Shown: positions 1 to 12,757 of the stretch, piece after piece
How the letters are laid out: every line of letters begins with the position of its first letter
How positions within the stretch are numbered: the stretch's first letter is position 1
NCBI GenBank assembly: GCA_009840165.1
Contig: VXOG01000036.1
Span: forward strand, 38,373 to 102,372
Direction: 5' to 3'
DNA: 64,000 nucleotides
Source of the DNA: Chloroflexota bacterium
Lineage (GTDB): Bacteria > Chloroflexota > Dehalococcoidia > Lucifugimonadales > UBA3495
Notes under the pieces: model-generated
What the model was told of the DNA's origin: nothing
The model's database searches: none
Seen by the model: the letters and a program-made list of their open reading frames with translations, nothing else
Position numbers and translations under genes: made by a program

Positions 1-1
1 G

Positions 2-700
2 CCGGACGGTGGAGCGGGTTCGGGGCGGCGGGAGTCCGCCTCCGTCGGATCAGGCCGGCGTCCACAGTCTGCCGACGACGAGATCAACTTCACGCTACGA
101 CAGTGCATGAGAATACGGTCGTTCTGGCTGATGATACTGTTTGCCTTCGCCGGGTTCATCGTGCAGGCGGGGGTGTCGCTGCACATGGTGCCGCACCTGG
201 TGGACCAGGGGGTGCCGGCGTCGGTGGCGGTGTGGACGGCCAGTACGTTTGCCATATCGCAGGTGCCGTCCAGCGTTTTGTTTTCGGCGATGGCACAGTG
301 GGTTCCGGCGCGCTTTGTGATGGCGACGTCCGGGCTGGTGGTGGCCACCGGGGCCATCACCACGGCGTTCGCCAGCGAAATCGCGCTGGGCGTGGCCGGG
401 GCGTTCATCCTGGGGTTCGGCGTCGGTGGACTGCACACCGTCAGCCGGCTGACGTGGGCGGACTACTTTGGGCGGCTGCACCTGGGGGCGATACGGGCGT
501 GGGGGTTGGCGGCGCAAGTAGGCGGGCAGGCGCTGGGTCCCACGGCAGGCGGCCTGGTAGTGGACCGCTACGGCACCTACCTGGGGGCGTTCCTCGCCTT
601 CGGCATCAACCTGGCGGTAGTCTCGCTGCTGATGCTTACAGCGACGCGGCCGGGACGGGATGCGGCCAGCGGCGGGGAGAGGATAGAGGCCGGCGATTAG
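2..700 (+). CDS. MFS transporter, C-terminal part (5' end lies outside the window)
   Basis: Frame is open from position 2 through ATG 107; hydrophobic TM-rich protein with MFS-like repeats (FILGFGVGGLHTVSRLTWADYFGR). Confidence 0.75.
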   Translation, partial: PDGGAGSGRRESASVGSGRRPQSADDEINFTLRQCMRIRSFWLMILFAFAGFIVQAGVSLHMVPHLVDQGVPASVAVWTASTFAISQVPSSVLFSAMAQWVPARFVMATSGLVVATGAITTAFASEIALGVAGAFILGFGVGGLHTVSRLTWADYFGRLHLGAIRAWGLAAQVGGQALGPTAGGLVVDRYGTYLGAFLAFGINLAVVSLLMLTATRPGRDAASGGERIEAGD

Positions 701-1338
701 CGGAAGAGGCGGGAGAGCCAGCGGAGGAAGGTTTGAGTTAACTGACCGGTGATGGACAGATCGCCGAAACCGATTGCTTGCCCCATAAGTCGGGGATCCG
801 CTAATGTGGCTAGCCAAGCATGAACCTGCGCCCGGATGGTTTTGCCGGGGGCAAATTTTCGGTGGGACGTAGGGATGCCATCGATGTATTGCTGCGAGAG
901 TGGCCACACCGGATCGTTGGTGGGGATCATATCGGCGACGAAGTTTTCCAGTTCGCCATCTGCTGAGTTGTTGGGCATGAGCCAGATGCCTATGCGAGGA
1001 CCGCCGACACCGGGGTCTCCGGCGATAATGGTGCCGTTGGGATCGGGCGAATCTGGCAGACGGATAGGACGTGCGGCCCTGGAGAACTCGCCGCGCACGC
1101 GCAACCAAGTCTGGCGCACATTGTCGTCTGAGTCCATCACGAAGCCCACGGCTGGTCTATCAGGGGTGTCGATGTGTCCGTGGATGCTGCCGAGTACATT
1201 GTCGATGCCTTCGTAATCTTGGATGCCGAAGGCCAGCGATGGATCGCTGCGTTCCGAAAGGTGCCTGACTACGTGCAGGTCGGTTTTGCCCTCTACCACC
1301 AACAACGAGTCAGACGGGCCAGGACGGGGTATGATCAT
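697..1338 (-). CDS. TOPRIM-like protein, DUF3226-like
   Basis: LLVVEGKTDLHVVRHL (TOPRIM Glu), GFVMDSDDN (DxD), PNNSADGELENFV; 2 nt downstream of an ATPase gene. Confidence 0.75.
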   Translation of the reverse strand: MIIPRPGPSDSLLVVEGKTDLHVVRHLSERSDPSLAFGIQDYEGIDNVLGSIHGHIDTPDRPAVGFVMDSDDNVRQTWLRVRGEFSRAARPIRLPDSPDPNGTIIAGDPGVGGPRIGIWLMPNNSADGELENFVADMIPTNDPVWPLSQQYIDGIPTSHRKFAPGKTIRAQVHAWLATLADPRLMGQAIGFGDLSITGQLTQTFLRWLSRLFR

Positions 1339-1340
1339 TG

Positions 1341-2429
1341 TCAGCGCGCCTCTATCCCGTATTTGACTATCGAATCCAAACGGGACTCGTCGTAGGTGAT
1401 GGCCCGCAGCCCAATCGGGACGCGTTCGATGCGCACCAGCAGGCCCTCCACCTCCTCAAGTTCGTTGGCGGCCTGGGCAAACCCCTTGACGCAGTCCCAA
1501 CTGTGGGTGGTGGCCAGCACCTGCACGTTGTTGCGCTCCGCCGTCTGCAACACCATCTTCCAGAACTTGGGCTGGATGGTGTGGTGGATGCCATTTTCGG
1601 CCTCGTCGATGAGCAGAAAGCCGTTGGTACTCTTGGCAAGGGCGAGGGCAACCGCGTAGGTGCGTAAAGCGCCGTCGCCCAGGGTGCGCAATGGAACTTG
1701 ATAGTCCTTGCCTTGAACCTTCGCCGTCATTCGACGAGGTTGGGTTATTCCGTTGCCGGTAGGAGTTCCTAATGCCGCAACACGCTCAACCTGGGCGTCA
1801 GTGATCAAGTTAAGCGCATCAAGGGCTTGGTCTTCGTGCGATGTTAGGGCAACTTCGCTCCAAAAGCGTTCGACCATCGCATCGCTTGGCCCATCGGGTC
1901 CCAAAACGTTGAATGGAACCGCGGGAGGGGGAGAGGAACCATTGACGGTGTTAGAAGGGTAAATTGTGGAATTCCCGACTCGCGCGACCAAAGCCGGCTT
2001 CGCTCCTTTCACGAAATCGTCAGGCTCTATCTTCACGGGTTCATCTGACTGCAACCTGACACCGGATTGCCAACCTATTCGTAATGTGTCGGTTGTTGAC
2101 GAAGAACCAATCAAGACTTCAATCTCAGTTGAACTGCGACGATCAGTGAAGAGCGCATACCAGTCAATAACGGTGTTTTGCTCACCTTGACGATCAATCG
2201 TGTTGAGTGTGTCTCCGCGCTGAGACAAAACATCCTCAAGGACTTGTAACCGTCCGCGCCCCGCCCAAACTCGCACCGCATCCAACACCGTCGTCTTGCC
2301 GACGCCGTTCTTCCCCGCCAGCAGCGTCACGCGACCCAACCGCGGTATCGTAAGCTCGTCGATGCCGCGGAAGTTCTTGATGACCAGGCTGGGCAGGTGC
2401 AGGGATTGGTCGGGCTGTGCGTTGGGCAT
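1341..2429 (-). CDS. AAA/ABC-class ATPase (OLD/AAA_21-like)
   Basis: Walker A LLAGKNGVGKTTVLDAV, Walker B GFLLIDEAENGIHH, ATTHSWD motif. Confidence 0.85.
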   Translation of the reverse strand: MPNAQPDQSLHLPSLVIKNFRGIDELTIPRLGRVTLLAGKNGVGKTTVLDAVRVWAGRGRLQVLEDVLSQRGDTLNTIDRQGEQNTVIDWYALFTDRRSSTEIEVLIGSSSTTDTLRIGWQSGVRLQSDEPVKIEPDDFVKGAKPALVARVGNSTIYPSNTVNGSSPPPAVPFNVLGPDGPSDAMVERFWSEVALTSHEDQALDALNLITDAQVERVAALGTPTGNGITQPRRMTAKVQGKDYQVPLRTLGDGALRTYAVALALAKSTNGFLLIDEAENGIHHTIQPKFWKMVLQTAERNNVQVLATTHSWDCVKGFAQAANELEEVEGLLVRIERVPIGLRAITYDESRLDSIVKYGIEAR

Positions 2430-2475
2430 GGGATACCATCCTTCGACAGGCTCAGGATGAGCGGTTTCAGGGCGC

Positions 2476-5517
<3,042 letters not shown>

Positions 5518-5528
5518 GGAGGGCCTTC

Positions 5529-5936
5529 TTACATTAGGATGGTGAAACCGGCCTGGGTGAAGTGGTGGTCGTTGGTTAGGGCTTCCCGGATGCCGTAGGC
5601 TTGCATGAGCTGGAAGCTGGCGCAATCCACGAAGCCCCACTCCTGATCAGGTCGGGAGTTGTACAAATCGACGGCGTTCCAGAATTGTTCGGAGGATTGA
5701 GGTGCTACTTTCACGTTGGTAGTGTGCTCAAAACCCCTGATCAAATTCACGGCTGCCAACCGCCCCTGCGCTCCATATCCGGACATAAAGTTCAACGTCT
5801 CCGCAAGGACCATCTCACTGGTCAGTATCCGACGGCTTGAGTATTCTCGATATAGAAGCCGCGCCACTTCGTGCCAAGCGTCCCTTGGGTTCAGAAAGGC
5901 AATCCAGAAGCAGGCATCGGCGAAAATTTCACGCAT
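5529..5936 (-). CDS. PIN-domain putative ribonuclease toxin
   Basis: [12 protein letters not shown], conserved acidic residues, [18 protein letters not shown]; overlaps upstream small ORF. Confidence 0.8.
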   Translation of the reverse strand: MREIFADACFWIAFLNPRDAWHEVARLLYREYSSRRILTSEMVLAETLNFMSGYGAQGRLAAVNLIRGFEHTTNVKVAPQSSEQFWNAVDLYNSRPDQEWGFVDCASFQLMQAYGIREALTNDHHFTQAGFTILM

Positions 5937-6355
5937 CAGTCATCCACTTTGGGCCGACCGTATAGGTAGTGATGCATATTTTTAGCACCGTCGGTAGGCA
6001 CGTTGTCCCAAGTTTCCTGAGGATATTTTTTGTGAATCTCGTTGAGAATATGCAGCAACGTAGGCATCTCCGGGTCTTCCGGTGGCAATACTCGCTCCGT
6101 TTTTTTCAAGTCAATACTGACAATTCGCTTCAGTCGGTCGTCGGCGAAATCTCCTTCACCGACGATTTTGAGTGCGAATTCACCCCGACGATGCAGGCTC
6201 TCCAAGGCTTCCCACTGCGAGCCCATAAAGTCAGCCCGCACTGTGGAGCCGTCTTCCAGCAGTAGTTTGTAGGAACCGTTGCGACCCGGATCCAGCTCCA
6301 TGGACTGGACCTCGGCGACTATTTCCACGGGGTAATGTCCGGTCTTTTGCGGCAT
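5936..6355 (-). CDS. Hypothetical protein, putative antitoxin partner of the PIN gene
   Basis: Stop/start overlap with the PIN gene at 5936; no family recognised. Confidence 0.5.
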   Translation of the reverse strand: MPQKTGHYPVEIVAEVQSMELDPGRNGSYKLLLEDGSTVRADFMGSQWEALESLHRRGEFALKIVGEGDFADDRLKRIVSIDLKKTERVLPPEDPEMPTLLHILNEIHKKYPQETWDNVPTDGAKNMHHYLYGRPKVDD

Positions 6356-6382
6356 GGCGGGCCGTCCTTAGAGGGCAGGTTG

Positions 6383-6826
6383 CTACTCCAATTCTACCAG
6401 GGGGTCGTTGGCGTTGACAGAATCGAGGGGCTGGACGAAGACGGTTTTCACCACGCCGTCCCGATGGGCCAGGATGCTCTGCTCCATCTTCATGGCCTCC
6501 ACTACGCACACCTCGTCGCCGGCGGATACGGCATCTCCGGGGCGAACCAGGATGGACATTACCCGGCCCGGCATGGGCGAACGCAGGATGTCGTCGTTGA
6601 TTGGGGCGCCGGATGGGGAAGCGACGGACCCTGATGGAGCGGGGGCTTCCGGTACTGCCAGGCCGCCAGTGGGCCGGCCCCGGCGAGGGGGAGTCGAGCC
6701 GGATGCGGCCTCGACCTCAACCTCAAAAACCTCGCCGTCAACGGTGACCTGAACGGGGGATTGGGTCAGGTCGCCAACCTCAACGGTGTACCACTGTTCG
6801 CCGATGCGTACTCTGATGGTCGTCAA
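6383..6826 (-). CDS. Biotin carboxyl carrier protein of an acyl-CoA carboxylase
   Basis: Biotinylation motif CVVEAMKMEQSI; probable TTG start at 6826, directly after the biotin carboxylase stop. Confidence 0.9.
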   Translation of the reverse strand: MTTIRVRIGEQWYTVEVGDLTQSPVQVTVDGEVFEVEVEAASGSTPPRRGRPTGGLAVPEAPAPSGSVASPSGAPINDDILRSPMPGRVMSILVRPGDAVSAGDEVCVVEAMKMEQSILAHRDGVVKTVFVQPLDSVNANDPLVELE

Positions 6827-6827
6827 T

Positions 6828-8402
6828 TTACCAGGACGCGCTCCCCAGCCGCGAGCGGAACAGATCACGGCGACCCTGCATGCGCCAACGGGACGCGGAT
6901 TCACGCGACCCGCCATCCCGACCGTTGGCCTGCTCGGCGGCGACGGCCGCCGCGCCGATGGCGGCGGCCAGCGCGCGGGGATCCAGTTCGGTGAGCGAGT
7001 GATGCCCGTTGCCGGAGGTTCCGTTGGGATGCATGGTCGTCGTTTTGCCCTTGGCTTGTAGTCGTCGCTCGAGTATGGCGTTCAGGCTGCCGGTATGGTA
7101 TTGACCCGAGGTGAACTCGGGGCTGGCCAGCACGTCGCGCAGCAGGGGAATGTTGGTGTTCACGCCGGCCACGTGGAAGTCGGCGAGGGCCGTATCCAGC
7201 GTTGCGATGGCGTCAGCGCGGTCATCACCCCAGGCCATTATCTTGGCTAGCAACGGTTCGTAGTGTAGCGAAACCTCGTAGCCGACGCAAAGCGCGGTAT
7301 CGATGCGAACGTGTTCACCCTCGGGAAGTTGCAGCTCCGTGACGGTTCCCACGTTGGGCAGGAGGGTATCTGGGTCTTCGGGATAGATACGGGCTTCGAT
7401 GGCGTGGCCGTTGGCCCGGATGTCGCGTTGTCGGATGGAGAAGGGAATGTCGGCGGCGGCCATCAGCTGAAGTTCAACGATGTCCTGTCCGGAGATCAGT
7501 TCCGAGACCCCGTGTTCGACCTGGAGGCGCGGGTTCATCTCCAGGAAGTAGAAATGGCCATCGTCGGTTACTAGAAACTCCACGGTGCCGGCGTTGGTGT
7601 AGCCGACCTCACGGCCAAGCTGTCGGGAAAGGCGCCCCAGTTGTCCACGCGCCTCGGCAGTAAGCTTGGCCGATGCTGGGGTTTCCTCAATGAGTTTCTG
7701 GTTACGGCGCTGGATGGAGCAGTCGCGTTCGTAAAGATGGAGGACATTGCCATACTGGTCGGCGATGAGCTGGACCTCAATATGGGATGCGCCTTCGAGG
7801 TAACGCTCGTAGAACAGGCTGGAATCGGCGAAGGCGGCCTGGGCAGTCTTGCGGGTGCGCTCGATGACGGGTTCAAGCTCGGCCATGCTGCGGACCACGT
7901 GGATGCCGATGCCGCCTCCGCCGGCGGCGGCCTTGACCATCATGGGGAAACCCAGCTCCCAGGCTTTGCTGATGGCCTCGTCGTCGCTGACCGGCTCCTC
8001 GGTGCCCGGCATCACCGGGAGGCCGGACTTGCGGGCTACTCGGCGGGCGGACAGCTTGTCGCCCATCTGGTTCAGCACCTCCTCGGTGGGGCCGATGAAC
8101 ACCACGCCTTCGGACTTGCAACGATCAACCAGCCTACTGTTCTCGGATAGAAACCCGTAGCCGGGGTGGATGGCCTGCGCGCCGGTAGCGTGGCAGGCGT
8201 CCATCACTGCGTCGATGCTGAGGTAAGACTCGGCGGCAGGAGCGGCGCCGATGCAGACGGACTGGTCGGCGAGCTGCGTGTGCAGGGCCCCGGCATCGGC
8301 CTCAGAATAAACCGCTACGGTGGATACGCCAAGACGCTGGCAGGTGCGGATGATTCGGGCGGCGATTTCGCCGCGGTTGGCGATTAGCACCTTATCAAAC
8401 AT
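6828..8402 (-). CDS. accC: Acetyl/propionyl-CoA carboxylase biotin carboxylase subunit
   Basis: FDKVLIANRGEIAARIIRTCQRLG, KAAAGGGGIGIHVV, FLEMNPRLQVEHGVSE. Confidence 0.93.
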   Translation of the reverse strand: MFDKVLIANRGEIAARIIRTCQRLGVSTVAVYSEADAGALHTQLADQSVCIGAAPAAESYLSIDAVMDACHATGAQAIHPGYGFLSENSRLVDRCKSEGVVFIGPTEEVLNQMGDKLSARRVARKSGLPVMPGTEEPVSDDEAISKAWELGFPMMVKAAAGGGGIGIHVVRSMAELEPVIERTRKTAQAAFADSSLFYERYLEGASHIEVQLIADQYGNVLHLYERDCSIQRRNQKLIEETPASAKLTAEARGQLGRLSRQLGREVGYTNAGTVEFLVTDDGHFYFLEMNPRLQVEHGVSELISGQDIVELQLMAAADIPFSIRQRDIRANGHAIEARIYPEDPDTLLPNVGTVTELQLPEGEHVRIDTALCVGYEVSLHYEPLLAKIMAWGDDRADAIATLDTALADFHVAGVNTNIPLLRDVLASPEFTSGQYHTGSLNAILERRLQAKGKTTTMHPNGTSGNGHHSLTELDPRALAAAIGAAAVAAEQANGRDGGSRESASRWRMQGRRDLFRSRLGSASW

Positions 8403-8426
8403 CGCGGTACCTCGTTATTGCGGCCC

Positions 8427-8450
8427 GTAGGGGCGAATAATCATTCGCCC
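8427..8450. repeat. GTAGGGGCG-family palindrome (imperfect)
   Basis: gtaggggcgaataatcattcgccc; arms gggcgaat/attcgccc. Confidence 0.75.
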
Positions 8451-8544
8451 TTGCTTTATGAACAGGCGCATGAAAGCGGCAAAATCAATTGCAAGACTTT
8501 TACGCTTTACCAGCGGTTAGGTCAACATAAAATCCCTGCGAAAT

Positions 8545-9324
8545 TCAGGCAAATTTGGCGGCGTCCAGGAAAGCTTGGGAGCGCAACTGGCGGTCGAGCC
8601 AATGTTGGAGGGTTTCGGACAGTATGGCGTGTACCTCTTGTTGAACTGCGGGCGGCATGTTCAATCGGGGCAGTCGGTCAACCGATTCGGTGCGATGTAG
8701 CAGGCGCAGCACTTTCAGCGCCGCCAGGGACAACGGGCGGACGACAACCTCAGGCGGGCCACAATCGGGACAAATTGCGCCGCCGGCGCCGGCGGCGAAG
8801 CGGTGGCGTTCCGGCTCCAGTTCGTCGCCACATTCGACGCACTGGTAAAGCTCGGGCAGAAAGCCGGAGAGTTGCAGCAGTTGCAGGTCGAAGTAGCGGA
8901 GAGGGAGATCCAACGCAAGTTCATCGCCAGCGCCGGACTGCTTGCCGATAGCCTCCAGGGTATGCAGCGCGAGATCCAGCACTTGGGGGTTGGCCGCTGA
9001 GGATGCGCTGAAACCGTCGATGAGTTCGGCGACGTGCAGGCCGCGGGCGATGTTGGCGTAGTCGGCTTTGACATCAGGGAAGGCATTGACGACTTCGGCC
9101 TCGGCCACAATATCGAGGTTCCGTCCCCGGGCGACGGAGAGTCGGACCAGGGTGAGCGGCTCGAAATGGCCGACTAGCTTGCTGGTGAGCCGGCGCGCGC
9201 CACGAGCCAGCACGTCCAGCTTGCCGTGCTCGCGGGTGTAGAGAGATGCAACGAGATCCGCCTCGCCGGCCGGCGACTTGCGGAGGGTGAGGCCGACGGC
9301 GCGATAGGTTCGCGGCTGGGTCAT
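8545..9324 (-). CDS. recO: DNA repair protein RecO
   Basis: RTYRAVGLTLRKSPAGEADLVASLYTREHGKLDVLARGARR; CxxC pairs. Confidence 0.9.
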   Translation of the reverse strand: MTQPRTYRAVGLTLRKSPAGEADLVASLYTREHGKLDVLARGARRLTSKLVGHFEPLTLVRLSVARGRNLDIVAEAEVVNAFPDVKADYANIARGLHVAELIDGFSASSAANPQVLDLALHTLEAIGKQSGAGDELALDLPLRYFDLQLLQLSGFLPELYQCVECGDELEPERHRFAAGAGGAICPDCGPPEVVVRPLSLAALKVLRLLHRTESVDRLPRLNMPPAVQQEVHAILSETLQHWLDRQLRSQAFLDAAKFA

Positions 9325-9944
9325 TCGAGTTGGTTGCGGCCGGCCAGGGCGCGGCTGAGGGTGGTCTCGTCGGCGAATTCCAGGGAGCCGCCGACGGGGA
9401 GGCCCAGCGCCAGGCGGGTTATGCGGATGCCCGTGCCGGAGAGCCGGCGGTGAATGAAATCGGCGGTGGCGTCGCCTTCCAGCGTGGGGTTGGTGGCGAC
9501 GATGAGTTCCCGGAAAGGATTGTCCTGGGCCTGAAGACGGGCGAACAGCTGGGGCAGGTGGATGTCCTCGGGGCCGATGCCGTTGAGCGGCGACAACGCG
9601 CCGTGCAGGACGTGGTACATGCCGCGATAGACACGGGTGCGCTCCAGAGCCACCAGGTCGCGGGATTCCTCAACGACGCAGATCTGGTCGCGGTTGCGCT
9701 GGGGGTTGGCGCAGATGGAGCAGGGCGAAGCGTCGGTGAGGTTCCGGCACTCGTCGCAGAACAGAATCAGGTCCTTGACGGCGACGATGGCGTCGGCCAG
9801 TGCGCGCGCCTCATCGTCGGGGATGTGGGCGATGTGGTAGGCGATGCGCTGGGCGCTCTTGGGGCCGATCCCGGGCAACTGGTGCAGTCGGTCGATCAGC
9901 TGTCCCAGAGAGCGCGTGGTGCCCGGGGTTGGATCGGAGGTCAT
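9321..9944 (-). CDS. recR: Recombination protein RecR
   Basis: LIDRLHQLPGIGPKSAQRIAYHI, Zn motif CDECRNLTDASPCSIC, TOPRIM VVEESRDLVALE. Confidence 0.95.
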   Translation of the reverse strand: MTSDPTPGTTRSLGQLIDRLHQLPGIGPKSAQRIAYHIAHIPDDEARALADAIVAVKDLILFCDECRNLTDASPCSICANPQRNRDQICVVEESRDLVALERTRVYRGMYHVLHGALSPLNGIGPEDIHLPQLFARLQAQDNPFRELIVATNPTLEGDATADFIHRRLSGTGIRITRLALGLPVGGSLEFADETTLSRALAGRNQLE

Positions 9945-9969
9945 AATGTTTATGCTGTTGCGCCGGTTG

Positions 9970-10374
9970 CTATCCAACGTTGGCGGAAGCCGGCTGTGGC
10001 AATGCCGCCAGCGCCGGCGCCAGATGCACCGACGCCTGCCGTAAATCCACCGCTACCACGTCCCATTCACTCCCATCGTCAAACCACTGGCGGTAACTGA
10101 CGAAATCGCCGTTGTCCACCACGCGAAAATCGGCGTCGGGTTCCGGCTTGTCGCCCATGGTCAGAGTGTCGCTGTCGGCATCGTAGCCGCGCTTCGCGTC
10201 AAGAGGCAAAAAGCGCGTGACGCGATGCAAGTCAAGCCTGGTTATGTTTTCAATGCCCTCATCCTCAAGGGCGAAGATGACGCCAAAGTCGTCTCGCAAC
10301 GTGCCGCCGCTACGCCCGTCACGGGATCCGATTATGAGCAACACATCCTCTTCACGATAGTATTTAACCTGCAT
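9970..10374 (-). CDS. DUF2283-like protein
   Basis: MQVKYYREEDVLLIIG N-terminus. Confidence 0.5.
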   Translation of the reverse strand: MQVKYYREEDVLLIIGSRDGRSGGTLRDDFGVIFALEDEGIENITRLDLHRVTRFLPLDAKRGYDADSDTLTMGDKPEPDADFRVVDNGDFVSYRQWFDDGSEWDVVAVDLRQASVHLAPALAALPQPASANVG

Positions 10375-10744
10375 CTCTCACCTCCAAGTCTTGGCAACGG
10401 CGTTGAAACCAGGACAACTCTTCCTGCTTGACTCGTCCAGCCGCAGACTCGTCAAAAACGGCCGTTATGACTTCCTGGTTATCGAGCGAAACAACGACCC
10501 GCAACATTGCGCTTCTGCCGGGGACGAATCCCCAATAAGTGATGGTAACGTTGTCCGCTCGGTCGGTGCAAATTCCGCGAACAGCCCAATCTTCAAGCAC
10601 GTGTTGAATTCTGCTGGCGGTAATGCCGGCGTGCCGGGTATCACGTAAATGTCTGGTCAGCCACCTGGTGACGCCGCCGGCCGTGATGGTCTCCGGTAGT
10701 GCGCGCCGTTCCCGGTGCGGATCTCCGCTCCGCTGGCTGGACAT
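10364..10744 (-). CDS. Hypothetical protein, DUF4258-like
   Basis: HLRDTRHAGITASRIQHVLEDW... pattern; overlaps the DUF2283-like start. Confidence 0.4.
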   Translation of the reverse strand: MSSQRSGDPHRERRALPETITAGGVTRWLTRHLRDTRHAGITASRIQHVLEDWAVRGICTDRADNVTITYWGFVPGRSAMLRVVVSLDNQEVITAVFDESAAGRVKQEELSWFQRRCQDLEVRDAG

Positions 10745-10753
10745 CCGGCCGGG

Positions 10754-11056
10754 CTAGAAAAGACCGGGGATGTTCATGCCGCCGGTTACTGCGCCCATCT
10801 TTTCGGCGGCCAGTTCCTGGGTGCGGGTGAAGGCGTCATTGACGGCGGCGGCAACCAGATCTTGCAGCAGGTCGATGTCCTCGGCGGCTTCCGGTTCGAT
10901 GACGACCTCGGTTACTTCCTGCTTGCCGGTCATGGTGACGCGGACCACGCCGCCGCCGGCGGAGCCCTCGACGCTCATGGATTCCAGTTCTTCCTGGGCC
11001 TTGGCCAGGCGGTTCTGAAGTTGCTGTGCCTGTCGCATCATGCGCTTGTTCATCAT
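10754..11056 (-). CDS. ybaB: YbaB/EbfC nucleoid-associated protein
   Basis: MRQAQQLQNRLAKAQEELESMSVEGSAGGGVVRVTMTGKQEV; lies between dnaX and recR. Confidence 0.93.
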   Translation of the reverse strand: MMNKRMMRQAQQLQNRLAKAQEELESMSVEGSAGGGVVRVTMTGKQEVTEVVIEPEAAEDIDLLQDLVAAAVNDAFTRTQELAAEKMGAVTGGMNIPGLF

Positions 11057-11074
11057 AATGGGTTTCGGGGCCTC

Positions 11075-12757
11075 CTATTGTTCGTCCAGGATACGCGCGC
11101 CCAGGCCCATGGCAGTGCGGACCAGCGGGCTATCCTGGATGGAGCTGCGAGCTGGTTGGGTGCCCTCTCCGTTGGCGCCGGCCAGAATCACCTGGAAGGT
11201 GTGTCGTGAGCCAAAGGACTGTTCGATGGCTTGCTCAATAGTATCACGAACGCGAGGGTCGTTCAGTTCTTCCTGCATCCGGTCCAGGTTGGCAACGTTG
11301 CTGAACGGCAGGACCAATGTGGAATCGTCGTCCGCCAGATGGACGCTGTTGGAACGGCAGTCGCGGAGCAGGGCGCCCAAGTTGTACTTGCTGCCCTTGA
11401 CTCGTCCCAGCTGGCGGACGGCCTGCTCCCAGCGTCCTTGTAGGCTGTCGGGCGCGGCGGCGGGAGCGCGGGCCGGCGCGGGTCGGTTATCCGGTGGCGG
11501 CGCCGGAGGCGCGGATTGGCGGGATGGCGGCGGGTTTGCGTTCGCCTGGCGAGGTGGACGCTGTTGTGGCGCCCCGCCTCTGGCTGGTTGGGATGGCCGT
11601 CCCGCTGGAGCGGGCTGGGAAGGCATGGACGCCGGAGCCGGAGCTTCCTGCGGCGCGTTATTGGTCAACGGCGCGGGCCGGCAGATTTCGGCGGCGGCGA
11701 TTTCCAGGGCCAGGGCCGACGGCGCGTCGTAGCGCAGGCCGGCGCTGGCCTCGCCCCACACTCGCACGGCCCGCAGAATATGGTGGGAGTCGGTCTTCTG
11801 TATGGTGGCGCGCAGATCGGCCAGGGTGTCGTCGGGCAGATCCAAAGTCTGTCCGGCGTCCCAAGAGAGCAGGAGCATGGAGCGCAGGAGGTCCAGGGTC
11901 TGGCGGTGCAGTTGGCGGGGTTCGCCGCCCTCCCAGACGACCTCGTTGATGGTTTCCAGCGCGCCGGTGGTGTCGCCGGCCAGCAGTTTCTGCGCCAGGG
12001 CCAGGTAGGCGTCGCTGCGCACCAGGCCCAGGGATTCTTCAACGTCGCGCAGGGTTATGTCGCCATCGGAGGATACCGCCAGCTGTTCGAGGATGTTCAG
12101 AGCGTCGCGCATGGAGCCGCCGGCGTTGCGGGCGACCATGCGCAGCGCGTCGGGATGGATGGCGATGGCTTCCTGGTCGGTGATGTAAGCCAGGCGGTCG
12201 TAGATGGTCTGGCCGGGCAGCCGGCGAAAGTCATAACGCTGGCAGCGGGAGAGGATGGTAGGCAGCAGCCGGTCGGCTTCAGTGGTGCAGAGGATGAAGA
12301 TGACGTGCTCGGGCGGTTCCTCCAGGGTTTTGAGAAAGGCGTTGGAAGCCTCTCGGGTCAGCATGTGGGCTTCGTCGATGATATAGACCTTGCGCCGATT
12401 CTGCGTCGGCTGGAAGTGTACCTTGTCGCGGATTTCGCGGATTTCCTCGACGCCCCGGTTGCTGGCGGCGTCCAGTTCGATGATGTCCAGGTTGCGGCCC
12501 TCGTTGATCGAGACGCAGATGGCGCACTCATCGCATGGGTCACCTTGCTGCGGGTTGAGGCAGTTGACGGCCTTGGCCAGCACGCGGGCGGTGGTGGTCT
12601 TGCCGCTGCCCCGGGTGCCGCAGAACAGGTAGCTGTGGCTGACGCGCCCCTGCATCACGGCCTGGCGCAGGGTGTTGCCAACGTGCTCCTGACCGGCCAG
12701 GTCGCTGAAGGTGCCGGGCCGCCACTTGCGGTAATAGACTTGGGCTGAGGTGGTCAT
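11075..12757 (-). CDS. dnaX: DNA polymerase III subunit gamma/tau
   Basis: VYYRKWRPGTFSDLAGQEHVGNTLRQAV, GTRGSGKTTTARVLAKAVNC; start at 12757 overlaps the upstream kinase stop by 1 nt (TGATG). Confidence 0.96.
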   Translation of the reverse strand: MTTSAQVYYRKWRPGTFSDLAGQEHVGNTLRQAVMQGRVSHSYLFCGTRGSGKTTTARVLAKAVNCLNPQQGDPCDECAICVSINEGRNLDIIELDAASNRGVEEIREIRDKVHFQPTQNRRKVYIIDEAHMLTREASNAFLKTLEEPPEHVIFILCTTEADRLLPTILSRCQRYDFRRLPGQTIYDRLAYITDQEAIAIHPDALRMVARNAGGSMRDALNILEQLAVSSDGDITLRDVEESLGLVRSDAYLALAQKLLAGDTTGALETINEVVWEGGEPRQLHRQTLDLLRSMLLLSWDAGQTLDLPDDTLADLRATIQKTDSHHILRAVRVWGEASAGLRYDAPSALALEIAAAEICRPAPLTNNAPQEAPAPASMPSQPAPAGRPSQPARGGAPQQRPPRQANANPPPSRQSAPPAPPPDNRPAPARAPAAAPDSLQGRWEQAVRQLGRVKGSKYNLGALLRDCRSNSVHLADDDSTLVLPFSNVANLDRMQEELNDPRVRDTIEQAIEQSFGSRHTFQVILAGANGEGTQPARSSIQDSPLVRTAMGLGARILDEQ

